Below the pieces are notes generated by a model that was not told the DNA's origin, did no database searches, and saw nothing but the letters and a program-made list of their open reading frames with translations. This document shows, piece by piece, positions 21,113 to 32,269 of a stretch of DNA of 64,000 bases (position 1 is its first letter; the number at the start of each line of letters is the position of its first letter). The translations under genes were made by a program, and so were the position numbers. Source of the DNA: Paralithodes platypus (taxonomy: Eukaryota; Arthropoda; Malacostraca; Decapoda; Lithodidae). The DNA lies in contig CM064492.1 of the NCBI GenBank assembly GCA_032716605.1, forward strand, positions 54,482,364 to 54,546,363, written 5' to 3'.

Positions 21113-21451
21113 TGTAGTCGTTTGTGAGTTATAAAGGTTAATGTTCAAGAGTTTTAGACTACTTATGTTGAACAGGGTATAGTTGTTGTCATTTCAAAGA
21201 GAAGTAGCCTACTATACTGTACTGGAACATTATTAATTCCTCCAATATGGGGATACTATCTTAATCTAGTCTAGCCAACGTTAGATGATTTTAATCACAT
21301 TAGGAATGACCTTTATTAATTAAAGGGTTACAAACTATCACAATTAGCTTTTTAACTCCCATAGAACCCTCCTAAGCTGTATAAAAGCATGTAAATATAG
21401 CTAAAAACATAAAGAATAAGATGTCACCTGCATTTATAGAGTTAAGGTACA

Positions 21452-21550
21452 ATCATTGCAGTTACAACAACTCGCATATCATATTGACTGGCTAGGAATA
21501 CGACAAGGCTATAGTATATAGACACATGATTCACAGTTGGGGACATCCAC
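21452..21550. mobile_element. Right arm of the split palindromic MITE
   Basis: Contains ATATTGACTGGCTAGGAATACG...CTATAG and GATTCACAGTTGGGGA, matching the right arm of the family at 42273-42512. Partner of the arm at 10001-10095. Confidence 0.55.
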
Positions 21551-22492
21551 CATAATTGTCGATAGTCTATGTAATTATAAAGCATGATTATTTCAGAATA
21601 TATATATTTTTTAATACAGTAGTATAACCAGACCACTGAATTTCAGAATATTAAAAATTATATATGTACAGTTGGTCAAGGATGAAAGTATACAGTTTTT
21701 CGTCTGCTATAGCCACACATGGTTTGTCATGTTGGCAGCCATGACAGCCTTTCCACTAGCCCAAGTCATCCCAACACACATGGGGTTTATTATATTGATA
21801 CATTAATTAATATACGGAGTGCTTCGAAAAAGCATTTCCATAAATATCAAAAGTTAGAGAATTATTCATAAACCTTCAGGGTGACTAAATACTGTTATGG
21901 AGATAGCAAAACAAAGCTGGGGGCATACGCTGGAACAGCGCGTAGCTGCGGCGCTCGCCTCCGTTTCATTGCCCTTTGGATCACATATAATCCAGTCTTG
22001 GGGATGAAAGTGAAATATCAATATTTACCTACTTATTAATTAACAAGTATTATTAGATTCCTCTTTCTACTAATTATTTATTATGAATGTTATAATGTTA
22101 AGTGTATATCGTAATATCTTTTATAGCCACTCCATATTCGTCTACTTTAGATACACAAAAATCCAATTCCTAAACGTGGACGTAAGGAAGCCTGTGTGTT
22201 CAATAGGGTAATGACCCAGCAATTTTACTCATCTTGCGAGCGCCATTGCTTTATGAGTCAGTCCTCGAAGCATAATGAGGCTTTACTTGTGATTTTTATT
22301 TATTTATTTATTTATTATTATTATTTTTATTTTTATCAGCAGAACACCTGCAAACCAACTGCAATATTGATATCACCATACCCTACATTATTAGCCACAT
22401 ATTACCACGTGTGAAAATGGACCTGTATTCCACTGAAATATCGTATATAGGTAGACGTTTTGATTTTCGTTTTCACTCTCGCATTTCTTGTA

Positions 22493-23726
22493 CACTCAAC
22501 CCTCAGCTTTCACGCACTTAGCTATCGCGTTCCACAGCTATCGCCTGCTCCCCAAAAGCTGTCAGACCATGGCTTTCACGCCTATGAGCTGTCTATCACG
22601 CACCAAATGTGGCCAAATATACAACAAAATTGGAAATTCCCGGGCTTGGGAATTCCCAGGCGGGCGGCAAGCATACGTTTACGCTACTCGCTCCCTGATT
22701 GGGCGTGACTCATGGGAAGCAAGCACTGTGATTGGCCGCCACCCATCCTCCTACCCTCCCGCTGTCCCGCCATACTTACAATTTCTCAGTCTTACTTGTA
22801 CCCCCATTGTTGTCTGGTGAAAGCTGTGAAAAGTGTTTTTATACCTGTGAACAATGGCTACTAACCTACCCCAACGGCCACCGAATACCCCTACCTTCGC
22901 TCAGCGTAATGTGACCGCACCAAATCGAGACATTAAGAAGAGAAAGAACCTTACGTATGCTCAGAAACAGGAAATTGTGGACTTAATAGGCAAGGGTGAA
23001 ACAAAAAGGAGTGTGGCAAAGAAGTTTGGAGTGAATGAATCGACAGTGAGGGGGATTTATCAAAAGCGAGAAAACATAAAGAGTCACATGAAACTTGCCC
23101 CATCAATTGCTGCCTCGAATGCCTTTCGAAGTTCTAATAAAGTTCTACTTAAGACGGAACAAGTGTTGGGGCGATACTTGAATAAGCAGGCAAAGCGGAA
23201 CTTGCCCGTGGACACACGTGAGATTACGGTCAACCAGGCCCCTCCGACCACCCTCAACCGGGCCCCTCCGGTGAGCCTCGACCACGGCAACAAATCGATG
23301 AACAGCCTTTACTTACGGCACTTGAATTGGATACAGTGGATGATGACACTTCAGAATTTGAAGGATTTGATGTTGAAGGGATAATGAACGAGATAGAGCA
23401 ACGTAGGAGTGGCCAATAATTCGCCACCCCTAGCCTCGGAACCCAACCCACCTAAATCCCTCAACACACCTAAAAAGGTAAATGTGATGGTGTAATATGT
23501 TCTTATATTTACTTTTATAATGTTTCTTATAATTATTATTATGTTATGTTAGTGTTCAGTGGAAATTATTAGGTAAAAATCGCAAAATACGAAAAATAGT
23601 TGTCAAATTCGGCACCCAGGCACCAATTAGAATTATTCCCATTAGTTCATCAGTATGGCTATCGCGGTTACGGCTACCGCGCGGCTATAGCTGCACCAAT
23701 TAGGAGTGATAGCTGAGGGTTGAGTG
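22493..23726 (+). mobile_element. Tigger-like DNA transposon, internally deleted (Tigger-A)
   Basis: 1.23 kb with 16-bp perfect terminal inverted repeats CACTCAACCCTCAGCT (22493-22508 and 23711-23726) flanked by TA. It encodes only the N-terminal DNA-binding part and a short C-terminal tail of the transposase. The DDE domain is missing, so it is a deletion derivative. It is nested in the element at 21669-23954. Confidence 0.93.
22854..23384 (+). pseudogene. Tigger transposase remnant: CENP-B-type DNA-binding domain only
   Basis: A 176-residue reading frame. Residues ~29-75 are a Psq/CENP-B N-terminal helix-turn-helix (KKRKNLTYAQKQEIVDL, then KRSVAKKFGVNESTVRGIY), which binds terminal repeats in Tigger elements. 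The second CENP-B helix-turn-helix is truncated after about residue 125 and the DDE nuclease is absent. From about 23300 the family tail (EFEGFDVEGIMNEIEQRR) continues in another frame to a stop near 23420, so the deletion joined the ends with a frame change. It could still be a DNA-binding repressor of related elements; that is speculation. Confidence 0.85.
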
Positions 23727-24220
23727 TATATCTATCAATAACATTAAGTGTTTAATATCTCCGAAGTGATATTCACGTCAAAGATTATAGAGCAATATAT
23801 TCATATTTTCTGTCTGTAAGTCCAGGAACACGTTTTTAAACACCCTGTATAAGGTGAGCGGGCTCTGAGATATGGCTACCAGGGCTGCCAACATGACAAA
23901 CTATGTGTGGCTATAGCAGACGAAAAACTGTATACTTTCATCCTTGACCAACTGTACATGTGAGTTGACAAAATTCCAAAATATTTATGATATATAGTTG
24001 TACTCACTGTTCTAAGAAAATCATAGGTGTCCCCTAAATGCTACCGTGTGGTAGATATTGTAGCTATGCAAGTGTTTTCTTTGTGTAAGCAATGCAACAT
24101 GTAGTGCATTACTGCATCGTCGACCACAAGCATTTCAGTGGAAGCAAGTACTGTATTAGTAAAAGTCGATGTCAAGAACACACCATAAATTTATTATTCA
24201 CTTTAGTGCAGGTAACAAAT

Positions 24221-24430
24221 TTGACTCACTGTAGGTAAAATAAAGACAGATCCCACGGTAAACTCAATAAAATAGGCTCACAAATCACTGTAGGTAAAAT
24301 AAAGACTGATCCCACAGTAAACTCAATAAAATAGGCTCACAAATAACTGTACTGTAGTTAAAATAAAGACTGATCCCACAGTAAACTCAACAAATTAGGG
24401 TCACAAATCACTACTGTAGGTAAAATGAAT
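24221..24430 (+). repeat. ~60-bp tandem repeat, about 3.3 copies
   Basis: The unit (CACTGTAGGTAAAATAAAGAC, then TGATCCCAC, AGTAAACTCAA and AGGCTCACAAAT blocks) starts near 24226, 24285 and 24345, with a partial copy near 24410. Confidence 0.9.
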
Positions 24431-24564
24431 GTGACGAAGAGTGCCTCCCTCTGCCACGCCCCAGCACCTGGCACTAATCGATGGTAGTGTGCTGTTTGTA
24501 ACTGAGAAGGAGTGGCTGCAGTGGTTTCAACTCACACAAACAAAGAATCATCCTGAGTAATTAA

Positions 24565-24772
24565 CCCCTTCAGCACGATGATGTATTTTTCGTCTTATTC
24601 TGGTTATCATTAAACAATTTTTCTCTAGCTTATAATCAATCTCTAGGACTCAAAGGGATAAATATAATATTGCAATAGACCATCTGAATAATATTGGCCC
24701 TTCTTAACTGCATAAAATTTTCTAATGTTAGCCAGAATAAAAGTAAATAAAGGCATGATCGTACTGAAGGGG
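24565..24772. mobile_element. TTAA-flanked palindromic MITE (copy near channel exon)
   Basis: 208 bp with inverted ends CCCCTTCAGCACGATGATG and CCCCTTCAGTACGATCATG, flanked by TTAA on both sides. TTAA targets with CCC termini suggest piggyBac-type mobilisation. It ends 61 bases before the 3' splice site of the channel exon at 24834. Confidence 0.85.
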
Positions 24773-24833
24773 TTAATAGAGATAGACACTCCATCCACAC
24801 TCGGCACTAACCATATCCTCTCCCCCCTTGCAG

Positions 24834-24946
24834 GTCATAGACTTAGGGGTGATATTCCACCCTGGATCTTACCTCAGGGATTTTTGGAACGTTTTGGACT
24901 CCGTGGTTGTCATATGTGCAGCCGTTTCCTTTTGTTTTGATATGAT
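24834..24946 (+). CDS. cac: Cav2 calcium channel exon IIIa (domain III S2-S3), alternative A
   Basis: 113-nt exon of a voltage-gated calcium channel alpha-1 subunit, the pore-forming membrane protein for presynaptic calcium entry. It translates in phase 0 from GTC (VIDLGVIFHPGSYLRDFWN, then LDSVVVICAAVSFCFDM) and ends two bases into a codon. This is the end of S2, the S2-S3 loop and segment S3 of domain III; the wording is closest to insect cacophony. Splice sites: a pyrimidine tract ending TTGCAG, a branch-like ACTAAC near 24805, and donor AT|GTGAGT. The preceding exon is outside the window. It is interchangeable in phase with 26908-27014. The S3 helix retains its acidic residue. Confidence 0.92.
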
Positions 24947-26495
24947 GTGAGTAGACGTGCACCCCTTTTGTATCTCTGTCTGTTGTATTCAATTTAAGTT
25001 TATGTTTGTTGTATTTCTTATAAGTTAATTTGTATTATAAGTGTTTTTGTCTTTTTGTCTTTTTGTCTATTATAAGTTTTTGGCTGAATATTGTGCGTTA
25101 CTGCTCTCGTCTTCTCAATAAGGGCCAGTTTTTTCAGTATTTCTGAGTTGAAATTTTGATAAGCACATTTAGTTACCATGTAGAACACGGTCTTGATTGC
25201 ATTATTTACTGCAAAATAAATTACATACAGTATACATCTAATCAAAGTTTATGAAATAGAAATCCCTTTTTATTTTTGGAAATTTGCTATAAATAAAGTA
25301 AAAGGTGAATTGGTTAATTTGGAGGAGTTAGATTCGGTAATACATAATAACTGAAAAAATTGGCCCAAAGTGTATCAAAAGGATTTCTGTCCAGTATATG
25401 GTAAGTGGAAGGGATGCAGAAACTGTGTAGGCTACTGTACAGCAGAACCTCCATATAGCAAAATAATTGGGTAGGTGAGTGACATTAATAAGAGGTTTCT
25501 CGTTAGTGGGTGTGAGACCTCTGAATAACGAACTGTTGGAAAAATAACAAACAGATACTGAAAAGCTCTCGGTAGTGATTATATTCGATAGTAAAGCATT
25601 TAATCAGCCGAATGACTAGGCGCGTGTAAGTAGCTTCATCCCTTACAGAACTATGGTTGGTCCTTCCCAAACTGAATACAGTTTAGTCTTCTTAGATTAG
25701 GAAAAATATTGTAAACAAATAATATATACCGGTATACTGTACTGTATATTCAAATCAATTGAAAATGTTGCCTATGAATTGTTCACCCTGATTTAAGTAA
25801 AGTAATTGCACTTAAATGATTGACAATGATGGATTAGAATTATTACATGTGGTTATTAACCATAATATATTTAACTTGTTACTTATGATTTATTGACCAT
25901 GATCAATATAATTGCACTTGAATAATTGTCCATAATGGATTAAATTTTCACCCTTGAATTACAGTACAGTATTGATCGTGTTTTCAAAATTACAGTACAG
26001 TACTGTATTGCGCTCACTTGAATTATCCACTCTTCCCAAACCAAAAAACATACGGTTGAGGATTCAACCAGTTTGAGCCTATCATCCGAAGCTTTTGAAC
26101 CTTGATCATAGGAGTCTGTAGTGTCTCGTTGGGGTTCAAATTAGTCCGACTAAAACTGTAAGGTATCATTGTCCGGAACTTTGGCCTGTGGGTGTCCTGT
26201 CCGGAGCTCTGTAAGTGGCATGCTACCCCGTCTGGTTTTATGCTGTTGTGTGAGTTTGTGCCAGATTTCATAATTTTGGGTGCCCTTGTTTAGTCAAAGT
26301 CAGAAGTTGAGTCCCGACTTGATAACTTCAATTTTTTCCTTTCTTGAAATACAAAAAAATATTCTCTTGGACCATTAGGTGCTTGAATACAAAGATTTTG
26401 TTTGTGTGTCAAAGGATTTTGTTTTCCTATTTACTTAAGACACATCAGATATGACCACATTTATAACTGGCTTGTGCATAATTCTTTAACTGTCT

Positions 26496-26563
26496 TGATA
26501 GCGTAATGCATAAATGCGCGTAATTTCGGTGTGAGTATCCTAGGTTCGAGTCCTAGGAGTGCC
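26496..26563 (+). other. tRNA-like Pol III promoter relic (SINE head)
   Basis: A box-A-like TAGCGTAATGCATAAATGC and a box B GGTTCGAGTCC lie ~40 bases apart and end AGTGCCA, as in a tRNA-derived SINE head. The 5' acceptor strand does not pair with the 3' end, so it is not a functional tRNA gene. Confidence 0.4.
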
Positions 26564-26907
26564 ACATGTATTTGTTGATTTAATTAATTGAGTTTAGAAG
26601 TAAAGTTGGTTAGTGAAAAATTATTAATTGTATTAGAATTAACAAATAATAATAATCTGTTTTAAAGCTAAGTATAACCAGAAATGAAATTATGGAGGCT
26701 GGACATGACTTTTGAACGAGACTGTACAACAAGCGCTTTATGGCCTCATCCTTCATGCTTTCAGTTTCTCACATCTCTCTTTTTTTAAATATTATCTCCT
26801 TCCATGTTATCACTGCTTCTGTAATTATGCCATTTCTTATTTTCAGCTACTATTGTCTGGTCTCTTTTCCCGCAGCGATGTATAACCAAGTGATTCCCCA
26901 ATTTCAG

Positions 26908-27014
26908 GTGGTTGATTTAGGTCTATTTTTGCATCCCGGGTCATATTTTAGAGACTTGTGGAATGTGTTGGATGCTCTAGTGGTTCTGTGCGCTCTCATT
27001 GCCTTTGGCTTCCT
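26908..27014 (+). CDS. cac: Cav2 calcium channel exon IIIb (domain III S2-S3), alternative B
   Basis: 107-nt exon coding for the same segment as 24834-24946 but with a different sequence ([19 protein letters not shown], then [15 protein letters not shown]). Acceptor ATTTCAG|GTG, donor CT|GTAAGT. It also starts in phase 0 and ends two bases into a codon, so either exon joins the exon at 46173 in frame; including both, or neither, breaks the frame. It is two residues shorter at the S3 end. YFRDLWN and the AL-AF-F pattern are closer to vertebrate Cav2 domain III than alternative A is. The intron to the next exon is 19.2 kb. Mutually exclusive splicing is inferred from phase and duplication. Confidence 0.9.
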
Positions 27015-29700
27015 GTAAGTATATATAAAAATAATCTCTTCTCGTCCATATGTCGGCCCACCGTTGTGTAGTCAGTTGGTCTTGCAACTGTGTTCATTTT
27101 TAAGAGATCCTACATCAACTATACAGTGTTCAACTTAATTGAGCAAGAAATGCCATACCTTAGCAGACAAGTTTATCTGACACTTAATTACAGAATATGA
27201 AATTTCTACTAGTACAGTATCATCAATATGGCGGAAGTTGGTCCTTCTTGGTTGACTGTAGGCTATGTGAGTTTTGAAAGGAAAGTCAGTGTTCAGGTTA
27301 ATCGGTATCGGTATCACTAAAAACCCTATGATATCAGAGGTCGGCCAACCTCCGCCATATTGGCGCCGGACGTATCTTTAGCCTCTCTTTACACTCAAAT
27401 ATGTCTATATCCATTATAAACCTCTGGCAATACTGGTACAGGATGTATAGTTTGTTCTTTGGATATATATTATACATGATTTTAAATGAAATATTACCCC
27501 TTTGTTTGATAATTCGCTGACACCAAAATGGCGTCCAATGAAAACGACGGCCATCCTCTCTTACTACAGGATCTCTAGGTATGACTATTGAGTGAAAGGC
27601 TGCTCCATGTTTTGCACGGTAATGCCTTGGTTACCCAATGGCCGCTCCTCAATGCTGGTTAATGTTTTCAGTAATAATGATCTGTTGACTATAGGGTCGC
27701 TTAAAATTGACAATTAGTTCTTGGAGTTACTGAAGACTTTAACAATACTGTAATATTCATACAAAGATTATTGTTGCACATTCTTTCAACTTAACAGGTG
27801 GAATAGGCATGCAAATGAGAGACTAGGCTATTCATATCCAGTCCTAAAACCGAGTCTCTTCTTTTTAATTATTATAAATAACTAAGCCAAGTTCAGTTCA
27901 TGCTCTACAGGTCTTATAATGTCTCTAATCTGGAGTATGTGAAGTAATTCTGAAAAATTATAATATCACTTTTCTTTTGCGTCATTGTGGAGAGGATGAT
28001 GTTGTATTGAAGTGGTTTGATTAATAAAATAGTAGTATTAATAATTTGGGACAAGGTTATCATGTGTAACCAATTCAAGCACCTCGATAGTTATGTCATA
28101 TACAATCTTTATGACCCATATACTGTATCATTCCTATAAATGATTTTACCATCGAAAATTAAATACATTTAATTTGACTTTGTCGGTTATATAAGGATGG
28201 AAGCAAGAAAGGCAGCCATCTTGAATCAGTAGAGATCTTATTTTTAGTATTTTGTCATCCTCACAACAATGGTAAGACCAGCGGGTGTCCGCCGCCCCCA
28301 GGTTAAGTTAGGTTAATGACAAAATATGGTTTTCGGGGGCATATCTTAACATTATTGGATAATGTGTAAGTACTAAATTCCGATGGTAATGTCATACATA
28401 GGAATGATGTATGGGTCATAAAGATTGAATATATAATATAATTATCAAGGTACCTGAATTTGTGACACATGATAACCTTGACCATAATTTGTACTGCAAG
28501 AGTGAATAGATTTTCAGTTTGTTATTATGCAGTAACCACACTGAGTTAGGCTATGTGTTCTTCTTAAGTAAAGAATATAAGTTGGTAGTAGCTGGAATAT
28601 AATTAAAAGTCATCAGACTTTCATTATTACTTCAGGTTAATGTTTATTCTTTGATCAAAATAGCTCCTTCCTAAGCTAGAATAAGATCCAAATAAAAGCT
28701 TGGTATACCTGTACATTAATTGTAATGGGGGAAAGATAAAATAGGTGACCTCTTGTATTGAAAATTATGAAGTACAGTATTGTATGAAGCTTGAGGAACA
28801 CCATTAAGTGAAGGTTGACATGTCTGTTTATCCCACCGTTTGTGCTTGAGGAGACGTACAGTATTCCACCATCTTTGTTCACCACAGTTTACAACTGTAC
28901 TGTATATTGATATATCCTTTATTTTCATCTGTAGTATAAGCATTTTCAATATTATTTTGCCACTGGAAGATGTGGTTTTAGTCATTTCCCACCGTTATTT
29001 ATATGGTAGATTATTATATGCTGTATGGTCACATTTTTGCACTGCGTTGTCTATATACTGTAGGGTAGACTACCCAATTTGTACATGGTGGTACAAATAG
29101 TATGTAATATCAATTTACAAATTTACAACAGAAAAGTTATTTGAGTTAGATAAATAAATTTAGTGTGAGAATGTACCTTAACTATTGTACATATTGTTGC
29201 TAAATTTAATCTAACCACTAATTTTTTATGAGTTTTGATTGATTTTGTGTACTAATTATTCCACTGTATACAAATGATCTAGTCTATCATCGTAAGATCT
29301 CTGTACAATTTACTGAAAATCAGGGATATCAGGGGATTGAAGTTATCCCTGTGTACCACCAAAGTTTGCTCACTTTACGTTCATAATCAACGATAATATA
29401 CCCGCCCTGCTGATCTTGAAACGTTAACTAAGCGCAATTGGAGTAAATAATGTGTCCAGCTATTTAACTTTCTGATATTTAACTTCTTTTCTATCTATTA
29501 TAACTTGGGGAAATTACCATGGTGCACCTCACTTGAATATGGTACAGTTACTCACACGTCTAACTGTCACAAAGCTATATATACTGTAATTACTGTATGC
29601 TATTGCATTTATATCTTTGTGTAGAAATTACAATTACTGTACAAACAGACTTTAACTGTCTAAGATATAGGCTAAGGCTGTATATTGTTCTTGCAATTCT
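27015..29700. other. Channel intron, no gene recognised
   Basis: AT-rich. Short ORFs show no recognisable domains. No terminal repeats seen. Confidence 0.45.
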
Positions 29701-29737
29701 ATACTTACTTACATCATACACTTTATAAAGACTGAGT

Positions 29738-29932
29738 GTGTTGACTATGGTGTGCGAGGGGGACCTGGTCCTCCTGGGAGACTCGGAGGAGTCAGGGTAC
29801 CTGAACTCGTCCTCGTCCTCCATGGCCCTCGTACACGCTGGGGTCCCCTTCATAGTGTGGGGGAAGTCGTCTTCCTACAATAACCAACCGGTCCAGCCCT
29901 GGATGGCACAACCTAGACCCTGTTTCCCCTGA
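29738..29932. other. GC-rich exon-like island of uncertain strand
   Basis: A sharply GC-rich ~200-bp patch in AT-rich intron, open in more than one frame. Minus strand: TTGTAG at about 29876 could be an acceptor before an acidic stretch (MEDEDEFRYPDSSESPRR). Plus strand: an ORF from 29738 ending 29932. I do not recognise either product, and repeat or pseudo-exon origin is equally possible. Confidence 0.3.
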
Positions 29933-30533
29933 TGTATGAGTCAGGGTCCCTGAGCTCCCCTGAGGAGATCGTGTGAATCCCCTCCTCCACTCTTCAAGTC
30001 TCTTCCCCTATAGTATAATAGGGTTTCTCTGTTGTTAACGCTCCCCCTGTTATCTAAGATAGGGTTTTTCCGGGTGGATGGGACTCGTTAGCCTTAGTTG
30101 GCAACCCATCTAGGGGAAAAAAACCTAAACAAAATTACCGATGGGTGACACCCTAATCGGTGCCACTTGCAGGTGGCGAACTAGATAACAGATAACAGAT
30201 CTGTAATAGCTGGACATAGGGGGCAACTATAGATCTTATGGACAAGTTTATCATGTCAGTTTGAAAGATGATCATTATTAGGCACCACTTGCATTGTTCA
30301 CTACAGTAGGCTATATAGATACAGTATACTGTACAGTATATCAGTGTCCATACTTTCACCAAATTTACAAGAGATATGGTTACTACAAATTGTTGATGTA
30401 TTAGTTGCACACATCTAATATTTTGTGATGCACTCTTCTTTGAGTTTGAAGTTCGTGGACGTACTTTTGAATACTGTATATCAAATATATACGTGTATAC
30501 TGGTATAGGATAACTTTTATCAATAAAGATATA

Positions 30534-31458
30534 CAGTAAAAGTCCTTTAATCCGACGACCGATGATTCGAATCTCCCAATAGTCCGAATTTTTCAATTTG
30601 AGGCCAAATCCGAATTCACCCGATGGTCCGAATTTCAAGAAGTCCCAAAGTCCCCTTTTTGAGGCATTAGTCCACTCAAATGACACATAATGGAGCACAC
30701 ACATATATGTTCATGAATTCACTTTAAAAGTTTACCATTGTCATTGTAGCCTATTACCTACTTCAAAACATTCAGATTAATGGTCAAAGGAAGCTACTGA
30801 TATAAACGTAAACACCACATCGTCTGCTAGAGAGTTTGTTTTGCTCTTGAACGCATCCTTGGGACGCTCCGATGCGCTACTGGCTTGCACCACATTTTCT
30901 GCAAGCGCATTCAGTCTTGAGCTTGAAAACGCACCTTTGGACGTTCCGATACGCTACTATTTATAGTTCAGTGATCGGAGCGTCCCAAGGGTGCTTTCAA
31001 GACAAGACAAGGGTGCTTTCAATACAATATAATATAACAGAGCACGTCACAAAAGGAAAATTACAAGAACCTCTCAGGGAAGTGCCGTTGTTAAGGCATT
31101 ACTTCCCGAACCACATCTGATCTAATCTTCAAGAGCAAGACAAACTCGCTAGTAGACGGAAGAAGAAGACGACGACGATGCGGACATATGGTGTTTATGT
31201 TTATATCAGCAGATTCCTTTGACCATTAATCTGAATGTTTTGAAGTAGGTAATAGGCTACAATGACAATGGTAAACTTTTGAAGTGATTTCATGAACATA
31301 TGATATGTGTGTGTGCACCATTGTGTCATTTGGGTGGCCTAATGCCTCAATGTTTTCGTCATACACAGGTTCATAGGGGTAAAGTCCGATAATCCGAAAA
31401 ATCCACTAATCCGAACGAGGGCCGGTCCGCTGCCCTTCGGATTAACGGAAGTTTACTG
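30534..31458 (+). mobile_element. Foldback pogo-like MITE, copy 3
   Basis: 925 bp with TA duplications at 30532-30533 and 31459-31460. Same termini and orientation as copy 2; near-palindromic arms. It lacks the (CTT)n run found in copies 1 and 2. Confidence 0.95.
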
Positions 31459-31502
31459 TATATGACTATTTGGAGAATAAATTAATATACGTAAATGAAG
31501 TA

Positions 31503-31949
31503 CAGTAAACCCTCGCTAACTCGGACTAATTGGAGGGAGACCACTTCCGAGAAGCCCGATTTTCCGAGATGTCCGAAGTCCGACTTATGTCCGACTTAAG
31601 AGAGGGAAAATTCCGAATTAGAAGAGGAAAGTCCGCGTCAGAGAAAATTGAGATATCTTCTTTTTTTTTACATGTGAAATTCATCATATTAATGACAAAT
31701 ACGAACCTTATTATGTTTTCAGGGACAGTACAGTACATAGTAATTAATATTAACACAATAATTAAAAGGCACAGGCTTCAATTCATCCTAAAATCACTTA
31801 AAACCGAGTTAGAGAACATTGTAAACCGGACACAAATCCCGTCCAACTCTGAAATTTCCGAGATATACAGGGACATTTCCGAGAGGCCGATGCCATTCCG
31901 AGAAGTGCGGGTTTCCGACTAAAGAGTCCGAGTTAGCGGGGGTTTACTG
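31503..31949. mobile_element. Pogo/Tigger MITE (CCCTCGCTAACTCGGAC family)
   Basis: 447 bp flanked by TA. Ends CAGTAAACCCTCGCTAACTC and, inverted, CAGTAAACCCCCGCTAACTC. The left ~110 bases match the left end of the Tigger-B element at 58535, its likely autonomous relative. The 130-codon ORF inside is just the repeat read through. Confidence 0.92.
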
Positions 31950-32066
31950 TACTACTATAATATATAAATAAGTAAATCTTGTTCCACAATATTGTGTTTT
32001 AAACAATTTCTAGTGGAAAGAATTTCCTAAATCGTTGAAGCTCATAGCTCATATCAGTATTATTAA

Positions 32067-32269
32067 CCCTTTACTTAATTATTACATATTTTTAGTTTTA
32101 TTCTGGCTAACAGTAGACAATTTTATTCAGCCTAGGAAGTTCCTTGAAGTCAAAGGGGTTAAATTATCATGGTTAACCCTGAGACTCGTACAGGTTCTTC
32201 CTAAACTGAATCAAATTGTGAAATAATAACCAGAATGAAAGTAAGAAAGGTAAGACCTGGTAGAAAGGG
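32067..32269. mobile_element. TTAA-flanked palindromic MITE
   Basis: 203 bp between TTAA at 32063-32066 and 32270-32273. Ends CCCTTTAC and GTAGAAAGGG. Internal arms with CTGGCTAACAGTAGACAATTTTATTCAG mirrored by CTGAATC...CCAGAAT blocks. Confidence 0.75.

Larger units (their letters stand above)
21669..23954. mobile_element. TIR element with TA duplication, hosting a nested Tigger
   Basis: Termini CAGTTGGTCAAGGATGAAAG are inverted repeats of about 80 bp (21669-21750 and 23878-23954) flanked by TA at 21667-21668 and 23955-23956. Without the nested Tigger the element is ~1.05 kb and has no recognisable gene. Likely a non-autonomous Tc1/mariner-superfamily element. Confidence 0.88.
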
